Positions 52,129 to 60,576 of a stretch of 64,000 nt of DNA are shown in pieces. A program made the translations under genes and the position numbers. Positions within the stretch are counted from its first letter, which is position 1; every line of letters begins with the position of its first letter. Under the pieces are notes generated by a model. The model was not told where the DNA came from. It made no database searches and was given only the letters and a program-made list of their open reading frames with translations. The DNA is from Acidobacteriota bacterium (GTDB lineage: Bacteria > Acidobacteriota > Blastocatellia > Pyrinomonadales > Pyrinomonadaceae). The stretch spans positions 1,426,001 through 1,490,000 of the forward strand of contig JADJOS010000001.1 of assembly GCA_016713675.1 (NCBI GenBank), read 5' to 3'.

Positions 52129-54036
52129 ATGAAAGCTGGTTGTGAGAGTCAAAAACCGAAGAGTAAGCGAAGCATCGAATTGCCGGTGCTAAGCAATCGG
52201 CACGCCGGCAAAGGTAAGATCGCCGAATCGCGAACCAGTTGGTGGCGAGCGGCGGTGCTTATTACACTGACGTTGCTGATGATCGCACACATCATTCAAT
52301 GGTGGGTCATGGGAACAACCGTCTCTCCGATCGAGCCTTCGGAAGCGATGTACACGATACAGAATGGGGCCGTCAACGCGGGATTTATCTTCTTTTCGCT
52401 GGCGATCATCGCCACTCTGATCTTTGGCCGATTCGTGTGCGGCTGGGGCTGTCACATTGTCGCATTGCAGGACTTCTGCGCATGGTTGCTCAAAAAAATG
52501 CGGTTGACACCGAAGCCGTTTCGGTCGCGTGTACTCATTTTTGTGCCGCTCGTTGTTGCACTTTACATGTTCGTTTGGCCGACCGTTTTACGACTAATTG
52601 CAGCTCCGCCGACCGAACCGCTGATTCCGCAATTTACGAATCATTTAATTACCACCGAATTTTGGGCGACATTCCCTCCGGTTTGGGTCGCAATACCCTT
52701 TTTGTTCATTTGCGGTTTTATGACCGTATATTTTCTGGGTTCAAAGGGCTTTTGTACCTACGCGTGTCCGTATGGAGGCTTTTTTGCCATCGCCGACAAG
52801 TTTGCCCCCGGCAAGATCCGTGTTACCGATGCCTGTAATGAATGCGGGCATTGTACCGCAGTCTGCACATCGAATGTGATTGTCCACGCGGAGGTCAAGC
52901 AATATGGAATGGTCGTCGATCAGGGCTGTATGAAGTGCATGGATTGTGTCAGTGTTTGCCCTAACGACGCACTATATTTTGGCTTTGGAAAACCCGCAGT
53001 CGGTGTTCCGAAGACGATCGAGAAGAACTATTCTCTTTCATGGCCGGGAGAGGTCGCGGCGGCTTTGATATTTTTCGTCAGTTTTATGGCGGTTTGGGAT
53101 GTATATCAACTCGTTCCGATGCTTATGGCCCTTGGCATTGCGTGTGTCACGACCTATGTCGTTCTTCGTACGTTTAAGATGCTGAGCTCTTCTGATCTGA
53201 CCTTTTATCGATATAGTCTCAAAAGTGCCGGCACGATAAAGAAAGCAGGTTGGGTGTTTTTGACGTTTACGTTGATATGGACCGGGTTGAATATTCACAG
53301 CGGATGGGTCCGCTATCATGAACGTGCAGCTGCGATCGCCTTTGCCGAGCTCCAAATACCCGATGAACTTGCCCTCGCCCGCGTAAAGCCTGACGAGTGG
53401 TTAAGTCCCTCTGATAGAAGGAATATTCAAGCCGGGGAAAAGCACTTTTATGCGGCATCGAGAGTTTCGCTGTTCACGAACAGGGAAGCGATCTCAAAAC
53501 TCGCCTGGCTCGAATATTTATCCGGTGACACCGAAAATGCCCTTCGATTGCTCGACAGAGCCGCCGACAAGCAAGAGGGGCAAACCCGGGTCATGAGTCT
53601 ATATTATCGAGGGGCTATCTTAAATAGATTGGGCCGGAGCGATGAAGCAATGGCGAGCCTCGACCAAGCTCTTGCGGAACGGCCCGACTTGACGCTGGCC
53701 CTGGAGGAAAAGGGCGAATCGCTTTGGCGGCTCGGACGACGCGAGGAGGCGATCATGGCGTGGAGGGATGCGATCCAACAGAATCCCGGACTTCCGGTCG
53801 CACTGAATATGATCGCCGGTGCGGCGATATCTATGGGAAGGCCCGAAACGGCCGCATCTCTGGAGGCAGAAGCCGCAAGACATACTCCTGCCGATGCCCG
53901 TTTTCATTGGATGCTTGGCTTAAGGCTCAAGAACATCGGAATGAATGAACTCGCCGACAAACAATTTGGTATGGCTCTGAAAATAGACCCTAATTTCCAG
54001 CTTCGCCTTGATTGGAATTCCCGCGAAAAACGCTGA
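52129..54036 (+). CDS. Membrane 4Fe-4S ferredoxin (NapH/CcoG-like) fused to TPR repeats
   Basis: A 635-residue electron-transfer membrane protein. Several helices surround cluster motifs: FVCGWGCHIVALQDFC, GFCTYACPYGGFF, then two ferredoxin-type sites (CNECGHCTAVCTSNV and CMKCMDCVSVCPNDA, about residues 235-282) and further helices. After residue ~450 the chain is a soluble TPR-like helical repeat region (LDRAADKQEGQTRVMSLYYRGAIL, GRSDEAMASLDQALAERPDLTLALEEKGESLWRLGRREEAIMAW). The TPR part is unusual for this family and may bind a partner in the cytoplasm or periplasm. The start is ATG 52129; the longer frame (52099) adds a stretch without a ribosome binding site. No oxidase or nitrate reductase genes lie beside it. 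Confidence 0.82.
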   Translation: MKAGCESQKPKSKRSIELPVLSNRHAGKGKIAESRTSWWRAAVLITLTLLMIAHIIQWWVMGTTVSPIEPSEAMYTIQNGAVNAGFIFFSLAIIATLIFGRFVCGWGCHIVALQDFCAWLLKKMRLTPKPFRSRVLIFVPLVVALYMFVWPTVLRLIAAPPTEPLIPQFTNHLITTEFWATFPPVWVAIPFLFICGFMTVYFLGSKGFCTYACPYGGFFAIADKFAPGKIRVTDACNECGHCTAVCTSNVIVHAEVKQYGMVVDQGCMKCMDCVSVCPNDALYFGFGKPAVGVPKTIEKNYSLSWPGEVAAALIFFVSFMAVWDVYQLVPMLMALGIACVTTYVVLRTFKMLSSSDLTFYRYSLKSAGTIKKAGWVFLTFTLIWTGLNIHSGWVRYHERAAAIAFAELQIPDELALARVKPDEWLSPSDRRNIQAGEKHFYAASRVSLFTNREAISKLAWLEYLSGDTENALRLLDRAADKQEGQTRVMSLYYRGAILNRLGRSDEAMASLDQALAERPDLTLALEEKGESLWRLGRREEAIMAWRDAIQQNPGLPVALNMIAGAAISMGRPETAASLEAEAARHTPADARFHWMLGLRLKNIGMNELADKQFGMALKIDPNFQLRLDWNSREKR

Positions 54037-54100
54037 AGTAAAATACTCTTACGGTAATGCTGAACCAACGCATACCAGCCCGGCGGCATCAATGATACAG

Positions 54101-55168
54101 ATGAAAAAGCTAGTTTTTGCAATTATTTTCACGATCTCGGTTCAGGCTGTATTCGCGCAGGAAAAGCCTCTGACGCAGGCTGAATATGTGAAGATGCTCT
54201 ACGCGATCCAAAAAACACCCGCAGTCAAGGCGGAAATAGTCGAGGCTCTGCGACGTCGCGGTATCGAATTTGTCCTGACCGACGGCATTCGCGCTCTCAC
54301 GCGCACCAAGGGTGCGAATAATGACGAACTGAAGCGTGCACTTGAAGAAGCGGAACGTCGCCGGCAGGACCCGATCTCGACCAAACTGCCGACGATAGCC
54401 GAAAAAGCAGAGATCCTTGATAGAACGCGTTCAAACACCAATGAGGCTCTGGCAGAAATGCCGGATTTTGTCGTCAAACAGCTTATTACTCGCTCTGAAG
54501 CATTCGCGGGGACAGGGAACTGGAAACCGTACGACAATCTCGTGATCGCGGTCAGTTACAGCACCGAAAAAGGGGAACAATACCGCGTCCTGGCCAAAAA
54601 CGGGGCACCGGTGACCGATTCGGTCACCCAAAACAGCTACAGCGGCCTCGATGGAGCAACCTCCGGAGGTGAGTTTGTCGAGGATCTGAAAAAGATCTTT
54701 GATCCGGCGAGTAAGACAACATTCGAACTTCTGACGACCGATGTGATGCGTGGGCGTCGTGCGGCCGTATTTAATTACGAGATCGATATCGAAAACAATA
54801 AGAAAGGCGGTATTGGCCTTAAAGGGCCTGTTCCCGGGTTTTCACCAGCCGGCGAGAAGGGCCGCATATGGATCGACCGCGAGAGTTTCCGTATCCTCCG
54901 GATCGAATATATGGCGACCGACATCGAACCGAACTTTGCGGTCAAGGCAGTCACCAAATCGATCGATTACGATATGGTCGAGATATCAGGTGAAAAATAT
55001 CTCCTTCCGACGCTCTCAGATTTTCGGGGAACGGTCGAGAATGGCAAACAGCGATTCGAACAGCGAAACGTGATCAGATTTAGGAATTATCAGAAGTATG
55101 GAACGGATGTCGTGATACTTGATGACGACGTAAAGCCGGAGCCTGACCCTGAGGTCAAAAAGCCCTAA
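54101..55168 (+). CDS. Secreted hypothetical protein
   Basis: A 355-residue exported protein with no known domain that I can name. The signal peptide MKKLVFAIIFTISVQAVFAQ follows ATG 54101; an alternative ATG is at 54092. The first ~100 residues are helical and charged (LKRALEEAERRRQDPISTKL). The rest is beta-rich with paired strands (YDNLVIAVSYSTEKGEQYRVLAKNG, GRIWIDRESFRILRIEYMAT, ISGEKYLLPTLSDFRGTVENG), as in outer-membrane-lipoprotein-like or MucB-like folds; that is a shape guess only. It follows the ferredoxin-TPR gene 65 bases later and may share its promoter. Confidence 0.65.
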   Translation: MKKLVFAIIFTISVQAVFAQEKPLTQAEYVKMLYAIQKTPAVKAEIVEALRRRGIEFVLTDGIRALTRTKGANNDELKRALEEAERRRQDPISTKLPTIAEKAEILDRTRSNTNEALAEMPDFVVKQLITRSEAFAGTGNWKPYDNLVIAVSYSTEKGEQYRVLAKNGAPVTDSVTQNSYSGLDGATSGGEFVEDLKKIFDPASKTTFELLTTDVMRGRRAAVFNYEIDIENNKKGGIGLKGPVPGFSPAGEKGRIWIDRESFRILRIEYMATDIEPNFAVKAVTKSIDYDMVEISGEKYLLPTLSDFRGTVENGKQRFEQRNVIRFRNYQKYGTDVVILDDDVKPEPDPEVKKP

Positions 55169-55185
55169 AACTTTGCACGTCAAGA

Positions 55186-55332
55186 TCAATCAAGGGTGTA
55201 GTAGGCTCCCGCCGCTGCGATGCCGAGCCAAACCAGGCCTTTCGCGAGGAAGAATAGAAAAGCTATCTTCCCGGCGAGCGTTGTCCACTTGCGGGCCGGC
55301 GACGTTCGTCTAGTTGGTTCTTCTTGAGTCAT
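55186..55332 (-). CDS. Small single-span membrane protein (48 residues)
   Basis: A short reading frame from ATG 55332 to TGA 55186 gives a 48-residue protein: a basic N-terminus (MTQEEPTRRTSPARKW) then one hydrophobic helix (IAFLFFLAKGLVWLGIAAAG, about residues 23-42). This charge-then-helix design is usual for small membrane proteins. The ribosome binding site is weak. It lies between two plus-strand genes on the opposite strand, leaving space for its own promoter. Family unknown. Confidence 0.5.
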   Translation of the reverse strand: MTQEEPTRRTSPARKWTTLAGKIAFLFFLAKGLVWLGIAAAGAYYTLD

Positions 55333-55446
55333 AGCTTACAATTTGGAAGGTAAATTTTTAAGATCGAGATCCGATCCGTTACGTTCCCTCAACCATTTAA
55401 GGCGAAAAAAGTCTCCATTAAGTATCGTGCATGGCGTGCTTTTTTA

Positions 55447-56061
55447 TTGTGGTCGGTGCAATATCGGCCGCTGGTTGAAGAGATCCGAGAGGCGAATTTG
55501 ATAGAACTCACGCGGCTCAGCAAGTCTATAAAACTCGACATCAAATATGCGACGGCGGACAATTTCGTCGGCCGTCCGGTCTATACCGAGGCTCGTGCAT
55601 TTTTGCAGCGGCCGGCGGCCGAAGCGTTGATTCGTGTTCACAATGAGCTGGAGAATCAGCATCTTGGGCTATTGATCTTTGACGCTTATCGTCCGTGGAC
55701 GATCACAAAATTGTTCTGGCAGGTGGTTCGCGAAGATCAGCGTGACTACGTCGCCGATCCAGAAAAAGGTTCGAAACACAATCGCGGTTGTGCCGTAGAT
55801 CTGAGCTTATATAACCGCAGGACCGGGAAAGAGTTGCCCATGCCCTCCGGCTATGACGAATTCAACGAGCATGCGTCGCCCGAATTCACCGGCGGAACCG
55901 ACGATGAACGAAAGAACCGCGACCTGCTTCGAAAGCTCATGGAAGCCGATGGATTCACCGTCAACGCCAACGAATGGTGGCACTTCGATCACAATAGCTG
56001 GCAAAACTATGCGATCTACGATATCGGTTTCTCAGAGATCGGAAGGATAGAGGAGAGGTAA
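55447..56061 (+). CDS. D-alanyl-D-alanine dipeptidase, VanX family
   Basis: A 204-residue VanX-type zinc dipeptidase that splits D-Ala-D-Ala. SKHNRGCAVDLSLYN (about residues 109-123) gives the SxHxxGxAxD zinc motif, and EWWHFDH (about 175-181) supplies the third ligand and catalytic Glu. FDAYRPWTITKLFWQ carries the conserved Arg. In resistant bacteria VanX works with VanA/VanH; here there is no vanHA, so it more likely recycles peptidoglycan dipeptides. The start TTG 55447 is tentative: the frame is open further upstream without an ATG. It converges with YceI across a small hairpin. Confidence 0.85.
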   Translation: MWSVQYRPLVEEIREANLIELTRLSKSIKLDIKYATADNFVGRPVYTEARAFLQRPAAEALIRVHNELENQHLGLLIFDAYRPWTITKLFWQVVREDQRDYVADPEKGSKHNRGCAVDLSLYNRRTGKELPMPSGYDEFNEHASPEFTGGTDDERKNRDLLRKLMEADGFTVNANEWWHFDHNSWQNYAIYDIGFSEIGRIEER

Positions 56062-56081
56062 CCTCAGATATAAAGAGAAAA

Positions 56082-56120
56082 GCACAGATCTCCGATCCGA
56101 GGATCCGAGTTTATCTGTGC
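56082..56120. terminator. Hairpin between vanX-like and yceI-like genes
   Basis: GCACAGAT (56082-56089) and ATCTGTGC (56113-56120) pair over 23 bases that contain a direct repeat GATCCGAG. It lies between convergent genes and may stop both, although no T run follows on either side. Confidence 0.4.
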
Positions 56121-56146
56121 CTTGCTGCAGTTAATTTTCTGATCTG

Positions 56147-56800
56147 TTATTTCTTCTTAGCGGCTTCGATCTGCAGAACGATCTTCACATCATCAGACAA
56201 TGACGGAATGCCGCTTGGCAAGTTGGTGCCGTAATTTACGCCATAATCGCGTCGATTGATAGTCGTTTCTGCCGTGATGCCCATTTTCCCGCCGTCGCGT
56301 TCGCCGGCAGGCAGCCAGCCCGGGATCTGAAACGGGAACGTGATCGATTTAGTCACGCCTTTCATCGTAAAATCGCCGGTAAGCATATAGCCTTTACCCT
56401 TTTTCTCGACTTTCGTGCTTTTGAAGGTCATATCGGGGAACTTTTCGACCTCGAAGAAATCCTTTGTCCGCAGATGGTTATCGCGTCCGGCAACTCCGGT
56501 GTCCACGCTTGTCATCTTTGCGGTAAATTCGACCGTCGATTTGGTGATGTCTTTCGCGTCAAAATTAACCGTTCCGACGAAATCGCGGAAAAACCCCGGC
56601 ACCTCGATCAGGCCCATGTGTTTGACCTTGAATCCGATAAAGCTGTGTGCCTTGTCAAAGCTATAAATACCAGAATCGCCGACGGCCGAAGCTCCGGCAA
56701 AACGCTGTTCGAACGACCTGTTGATCGCCTCGGCACCGGTCTGCGACAAAATGATAAAGGCAACAAATGCGATGCCTATGAGAAAGGAAGCTCGTTTCAT
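56147..56800 (-). CDS. Secreted YceI-family protein
   Basis: A 217-residue YceI-family protein. The signal peptide (FLIGIAFVAFIILSQTGAEA) leads to a lipocalin-like barrel: IYSFDKAHSFIGFKVKHMGLIEVPGFFRDFVGTVNFD, VDTGVAGRDNHLRTKDFFEVEKFPDMTFKSTKVE, TGDFTMKGVTKSITFPFQIPG and NRRDYGVNYGTNLP. YceI proteins bind polyprenyl or isoprenoid lipids in the periplasm. The ribosome binding site AGGAG precedes ATG 56800. It stands with two small secreted genes on the same strand. Confidence 0.93.
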   Translation of the reverse strand: MKRASFLIGIAFVAFIILSQTGAEAINRSFEQRFAGASAVGDSGIYSFDKAHSFIGFKVKHMGLIEVPGFFRDFVGTVNFDAKDITKSTVEFTAKMTSVDTGVAGRDNHLRTKDFFEVEKFPDMTFKSTKVEKKGKGYMLTGDFTMKGVTKSITFPFQIPGWLPAGERDGGKMGITAETTINRRDYGVNYGTNLPSGIPSLSDDVKIVLQIEAAKKK

Positions 56801-56843
56801 AAAAATTTATCTCCTGAGGTTGGTTCGTGGTTATAGATCACTA

Positions 56844-57236
56844 CTACTCAATGGCTAATGTGATCGAAAATTTGGCTGCGCGCTTTGCACTGTCTGCCCT
56901 ACGGACAAAAAGCATATAATCACCGGTTTCCGGCACTAGAAAGACCATTGTTGGTTCCGCCAGATCGGTACTTTCGCTGCTTTCCTCGTCGTTGAATAAA
57001 CGATATGCAAACCTGACTGAGTCGGGATTTGTAATATAGATGGTCTGGCCTTTCCGTGCACCAAAAACAAACTCTTGCTCCTGATCGCCCGAAAGCGTTC
57101 CGGTAAGCACCGTACTAGTTTTGCCCTTTGCAAATTTGACCCTGCCCGGTTCGGCCTTGCCGCCGCCCTGAGCAAATGTCGAAACGGCCGCAAATGCAAA
57201 AAATGTGATAGCTAACAAAAACGAAACTCTTTTCAT
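56844..57236 (-). CDS. Small secreted protein, paralogue A
   Basis: A 130-residue protein with a signal peptide (LLAITFFAFAAVSTFAQ) and a beta-rich rest. The core GGKAEPGRVKFAKGKTSTVLTGTLSGDQEQEFVFGARKGQTI is shared with the neighbouring gene at 57309-57698 (about 40% identical by eye). A further strand set follows (MVFLVPETGDYMLFVRRADSAK). It resembles PPC-type C-terminal bacterial pre-peptidase folds, which help export or stability, but this is inferred. It is probably co-transcribed with its paralogue. Confidence 0.6.
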   Translation of the reverse strand: MKRVSFLLAITFFAFAAVSTFAQGGGKAEPGRVKFAKGKTSTVLTGTLSGDQEQEFVFGARKGQTIYITNPDSVRFAYRLFNDEESSESTDLAEPTMVFLVPETGDYMLFVRRADSAKRAAKFSITLAIE

Positions 57237-57308
57237 TATAGTGGATTCCTTTTCTCTGTTTATTAGAATTGACTGACCGCGATTTGATGCGCAACCTCGC
57301 CGGCGGGT

Positions 57309-57698
57309 TTATTTGATTGTTAATGTCAATGAGAATCGTGCCGTACGCGGCCCCGCAATTTTCTTTCGAACTGTAAATAAATAATCACCCGATTCCGGTA
57401 TTTCAAACGAATAGCTCGGCGAGCTGTCAAAATCGCCTTCGTCAAAGTGTTCTTCGTTGAAAACACGAAAATCAAAAATGCTTGAGGTGGTGTTCTTTAT
57501 CGTAACGATCTGCCCTTTGACCGCGCCAAAAACGTAGTCCATCTCCCGCCCGTTTCTTAACGTGCCTGTCAGCAATTTGCTCGAGGTTCCCTTGGCAAAC
57601 TGGATACGACCCGGTTCTGCCTTACCGCCGTTTTGGCCAAATACTTGACTGCTGCCTATTGCAAAAAACAGGACAAGTAACAAAAATACAGATCGCAT
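57309..57698 (-). CDS. Small secreted protein, paralogue B
   Basis: A 129-residue paralogue of the gene at 56844-57236. ATG 57698 gives a clean signal peptide (MRSVFLLLVLFFAIGSSQVFG); a longer frame starts at 57716. GGKAEPGRIQFAKGTSSKLLTGTLRNG and YSFEIPESGDYLFTVRKKIAGPRTARF match its neighbour. The pair arose by tandem duplication. Role unknown. Confidence 0.6.
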   Translation of the reverse strand: MRSVFLLLVLFFAIGSSQVFGQNGGKAEPGRIQFAKGTSSKLLTGTLRNGREMDYVFGAVKGQIVTIKNTTSSIFDFRVFNEEHFDEGDFDSSPSYSFEIPESGDYLFTVRKKIAGPRTARFSLTLTIK

Positions 57699-57749
57699 AA
57701 ATTCCACTTCGCACAACTTTGTCGATTGACTCTGATATTATACTCAATT

Positions 57750-58265
57750 ATGAAACGTCCTGAAACCAACGAATTCTTTGACTATTACAATACATATGTT
57801 TCGCTCGTCCCGGGCGACGATGTGATGCCGATCCTGGATGAACAGCCCAACGAACTGCGCGCTATTCTCGCGTCTGTTCCCGAGGAGAAAGGGGCGTTTG
57901 CGTACGAGCTCGGCAAATGGACGATCAAAGAACTTCTCAGCCATATAATTGACGGCGAACGCATCTTTGCCTATCGGATACTTCGGATCTCTCGCGGCGA
58001 TACGACTCCGATCGAGGGTTTTGAGCAAGATGATTATATCGAAACGTCAAATGCCAACAGCCGACCATTCGCCGATATCCTTAACGAATTCGATTTCCAA
58101 CGCCGTTCCAACATGCTGATGCTGCGAAACATCTCTGACGAAAATTCGCGGCTGATGGGAACCGCCAGCGACAAACCGGTCTCCGTTCGTGCCCTTGCCT
58201 ACATCGCGGCCGGGCATGTGACGCATCATTTGAATATTTTGAAAGAGCGTTACCTCTCCGCGTGA
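57750..58265 (+). CDS. DinB-family protein
   Basis: A 171-residue four-helix DinB/YfiT-like protein. The metal-binding His residues appear in HIIDGERIFAYRILRI (about residue 63) and HVTHHLNILKERYL near the end. Members are metal-dependent transferases, some linked to thiol cofactors or stress. The start ATG 57750 avoids an upstream frame. It overlaps the flavoprotein gene by GTGA, so these two are coupled. Confidence 0.88.
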   Translation: MKRPETNEFFDYYNTYVSLVPGDDVMPILDEQPNELRAILASVPEEKGAFAYELGKWTIKELLSHIIDGERIFAYRILRISRGDTTPIEGFEQDDYIETSNANSRPFADILNEFDFQRRSNMLMLRNISDENSRLMGTASDKPVSVRALAYIAAGHVTHHLNILKERYLSA

Positions 58266-59446
58266 TCTACGACGCGATCATCATTGGCGGCGGCGCGGCC
58301 GGATTGTTCTGCGCAATAGAGGCGGGCAAGCGGGGAAAGCGTGTGCTTGTTGTGGAGCACAACGCCGAGGTCGGCCGCAAGATAATTATTTCTGGCGGCG
58401 GGCGTTGTAATTTTACAAATCGACATACAAAACCTGAAAATTTCATCTCGCAAAATCCGCATTTCTGTAAATCGGCCCTTTCGCGGTACACGCCGCTAGA
58501 TTTCATTGAGCTGGTCAAAAAGCACAAGATCGCCTATTACGAAAAAAAGCTCGGCCAGCTATTCTGCCGCGAGTCGTCGAGCCAGATCGTCCGCTTGCTG
58601 CTGGCTGAATGTCGTGCGGCAAAAGTGCGCATCCAGACGTCTTGTTCGGTCACCGGTGTCAGTAGCCCGCACGTAAGTAAGGGCCAGCCGAGCGTTTCGA
58701 ACTTCGAGGTCACCACCACACGCGGCACCTTCAAAACAAAATCCGTTGTCGTCGCTTGCGGCGGCCTTTCGTTCCCGAAGATCGGTGCCACCGATCTCGG
58801 TTACCGCATTGCCAGGCAGTTTGGATTGAAGATCGTCGAAACTCGGCCGTCTCTCGTGGCACTTGCGATGAAAGGCGAAGGTTGGAAGCATCTGGCCGGT
58901 GTTTCGATCGACGCAAACGTCTCGACTGACAAGGCCAGCTTTCGCGAGAATATCCTATTCACACATCGGGGGCTTTCGGGCCCGGCGATCCTGCAGATAT
59001 CAAATTATTGGAAAAAGGGAAGACCGGTCGAGATCGATCTGCTGCCCGAGACCGATGCGGCGGCGTTGATAGAAAAAGGACGATCGAGCAACCAGACGGT
59101 TGGCAATTACCTCAGCCAATACCTGCCGCAGCGATTTGCCCAGCACCTTGCCGAGTCTGTCGGCGTAAACAAACCAGTCTCACAGCTAACCAAAACCGAT
59201 ACAAAACGCGTCGCAGATGCACTGAACAGCTGGCAATTGGAATTCAACACGACCGAAGGCTACGACCGGGCCGAGGTGACACTCGGCGGCGTTTCGACGG
59301 CGGAGTTATCTTCGCAAACAATGGAGAGCAAACGTCAGCCGGGGCTATATTTTATCGGGGAAGTGGTCGATGTGACGGGTTGGCTCGGCGGTTACAACTT
59401 TCAGTGGGCGTGGTCGTCGGGCTATGCGGCAGGCAGTTCGATTTAA
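58262..59446 (+). CDS. BaiN/HI0933-like flavoprotein with an in-frame repeat insertion
   Basis: A 394-residue FAD-dependent oxidoreductase of the HI0933/BaiN type. It starts IYDAIIIGGGAAGLFCAIEAGKRGKRVLVVEH (dinucleotide-binding GxGxxG) and ends with GWLGGYNFQWAWSSGYAAG, the family's C-terminal FAD loop. ISGGGRCNFTNR follows the family pattern. Residues about 132-141 (SSPHVSKGQP) come from a dispersed 28 nt repeat (58656-58683) that lies between the beta strands of the normal protein, without breaking the frame. The start is GTG 58262, sharing GTGA with the DinB stop. A terminator follows at 59454-59489. Confidence 0.9.
   Translation: MIYDAIIIGGGAAGLFCAIEAGKRGKRVLVVEHNAEVGRKIIISGGGRCNFTNRHTKPENFISQNPHFCKSALSRYTPLDFIELVKKHKIAYYEKKLGQLFCRESSSQIVRLLLAECRAAKVRIQTSCSVTGVSSPHVSKGQPSVSNFEVTTTRGTFKTKSVVVACGGLSFPKIGATDLGYRIARQFGLKIVETRPSLVALAMKGEGWKHLAGVSIDANVSTDKASFRENILFTHRGLSGPAILQISNYWKKGRPVEIDLLPETDAAALIEKGRSSNQTVGNYLSQYLPQRFAQHLAESVGVNKPVSQLTKTDTKRVADALNSWQLEFNTTEGYDRAEVTLGGVSTAELSSQTMESKRQPGLYFIGEVVDVTGWLGGYNFQWAWSSGYAAGSSI
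58656..58683 (+). repeat. 28 nt dispersed repeat inside the flavoprotein gene
   Basis: The bases match 47580-47607 (complement) and share 22 with 47465-47486; the core is GTAGCCCGCACGTAAGTAAG. It encodes SSPHVSKG in frame. It is the same family as the inverted pair between nrdA and nrdB. Confidence 0.92.
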
Positions 59447-59453
59447 AATAAGC

Positions 59454-59489
59454 GAGGGGAACGTCTCCCACACCGTCCCCCTCTTTTTT
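59454..59489 (+). terminator. Rho-independent terminator after the flavoprotein gene
   Basis: GAGGGGAACG and CGTCCCCCTC form a nearly perfect 10-base stem (one mismatch) around a 10-base loop, followed by six T, shortly after the stop at 59446. Confidence 0.85.
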
Positions 59490-59637
59490 CGCGGCCACCT
59501 ACGTGGAGCAGGCTGCCAGCGAAAAATTGATCTTATAGTATCAACAATCTGGGGGAGAAAGATTAAAAATACAGCCTGCAAATGACTAAGTCAAGCAATA
59601 AGTCAGGTTAATTGAACTCAAAATAACTATAACAAAA

Positions 59638-60444
59638 TTAGCGGAAATCGGAAATATCCATTCCATATTTTTGTTTTACGTATTCCTCAGCCGCAAGGTT
59701 TACGTTTCTCAGATTCTGGAGCCGCCGTTCGGCCTTATTTATGTGCGTTTTCGTCCGGTTTGCCATGTGGGCGAGCATATCGCGGCCCTCGGCCATTTCC
59801 GCGTCGACCTTCTGATGAAGTTCAAAAAGCTCCGACTGCTGTGCCTCTTCCATTTCCCGTCGAATTTCGATCAGCCGCAATTTGATCTGGGCGATCTGGC
59901 GTATGGTGCGTACCAGTTCGTCGCCGACGCTGTCGCCGGTGACGAGGTGAGGGCTGTTTCTGAGGTCGTCAGCGAGCTTGTTGAGCTTTGCCTGGTCGCC
60001 GGCCGAGTATGCCTGATTGAGCTCGGCCATCAGGCCGTGGCGTTTTTCTTTTTCTGCGGCGTCCATCGCGAGGTCTGGATGGATCGTGCGGGCGAGGTTG
60101 TGATACGCCTTTTTGGCCTCTAATGTTGGTTTCCACTCAGTGGCGTGGTTTAGAGCTTCTTCGGCTCGTGCCAGAGACTCTTCGGCTCGCCGGCGGAGCT
60201 CTTCGGCCTTTTTCTTGATCTCCACATCGTCGGGGACGAGCTTGTATTCTTCCTCAGCGATCTGCGCCTCGATCTCGTCCATCTCGGCGTACAGACGCCC
60301 GACGCTCATCGTATATCTCGCCTCAAAACTCTCCTGCTCGGCACGCAGGTCGGCGAGCTCCTCTTCGCGATCCGCCAGACGGTCTGCCAAACGATCGACC
60401 ACTCGGCGTTTCTTATCTAATTCAATATCCTCAGGCGTCTGCAT
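59638..60444 (-). CDS. Coiled-coil protein with J-domain-like segment
   Basis: A 268-residue protein that is mostly charged helix (RRVVDRLADRLADREEELADLRAEQ, ELRRRAEESLARAEEALNHATE). Around residues 107-145 it has AKKAYHNLARTIHPDLAMDAAEKEKRH, with the HPD signature of J-domains, so it may recruit an Hsp70 chaperone. The J-domain is short and out of its usual N-terminal place. A second coiled-coil follows (RRLQNLRNVNLAAEEYVKQKYGMDISDFR). It is a single gene between the flavoprotein terminator and the M1 repeat zone. Confidence 0.6.
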   Translation of the reverse strand: MQTPEDIELDKKRRVVDRLADRLADREEELADLRAEQESFEARYTMSVGRLYAEMDEIEAQIAEEEYKLVPDDVEIKKKAEELRRRAEESLARAEEALNHATEWKPTLEAKKAYHNLARTIHPDLAMDAAEKEKRHGLMAELNQAYSAGDQAKLNKLADDLRNSPHLVTGDSVGDELVRTIRQIAQIKLRLIEIRREMEEAQQSELFELHQKVDAEMAEGRDMLAHMANRTKTHINKAERRLQNLRNVNLAAEEYVKQKYGMDISDFR

Positions 60445-60476
60445 AAATGTCGAGTTTACGAGGAAATAGGAAAATT

Positions 60477-60576
60477 AACCACAGATGGACACGGATAAGC
60501 ACGGATAAGAGGAATGCAAACCAACATTTTCATCTTATTCTAAACTCTTTCTGTGCTTCCGTATTTATCTGTGGTT
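60477..60576. repeat. Dispersed inverted repeat (ACCACAGAT type) at the M1 gene end
   Basis: AACCACAGAT (60477-60486) and ATCTGTGGTT (60567-60576) flank about 80 bases with CACGGATAAGCACGGATAAG near the left arm. This hairpin type is scattered over many bacterial genomes. The stop codon of the M1 gene (60575-60577) lies in the right arm, so the repeat now supplies the gene end. Confidence 0.7.

Noticed and set aside
55447..56061. Vancomycin resistance cluster
   Set aside because: Only a VanX-like dipeptidase is present; no vanH, vanA or two-component genes nearby.
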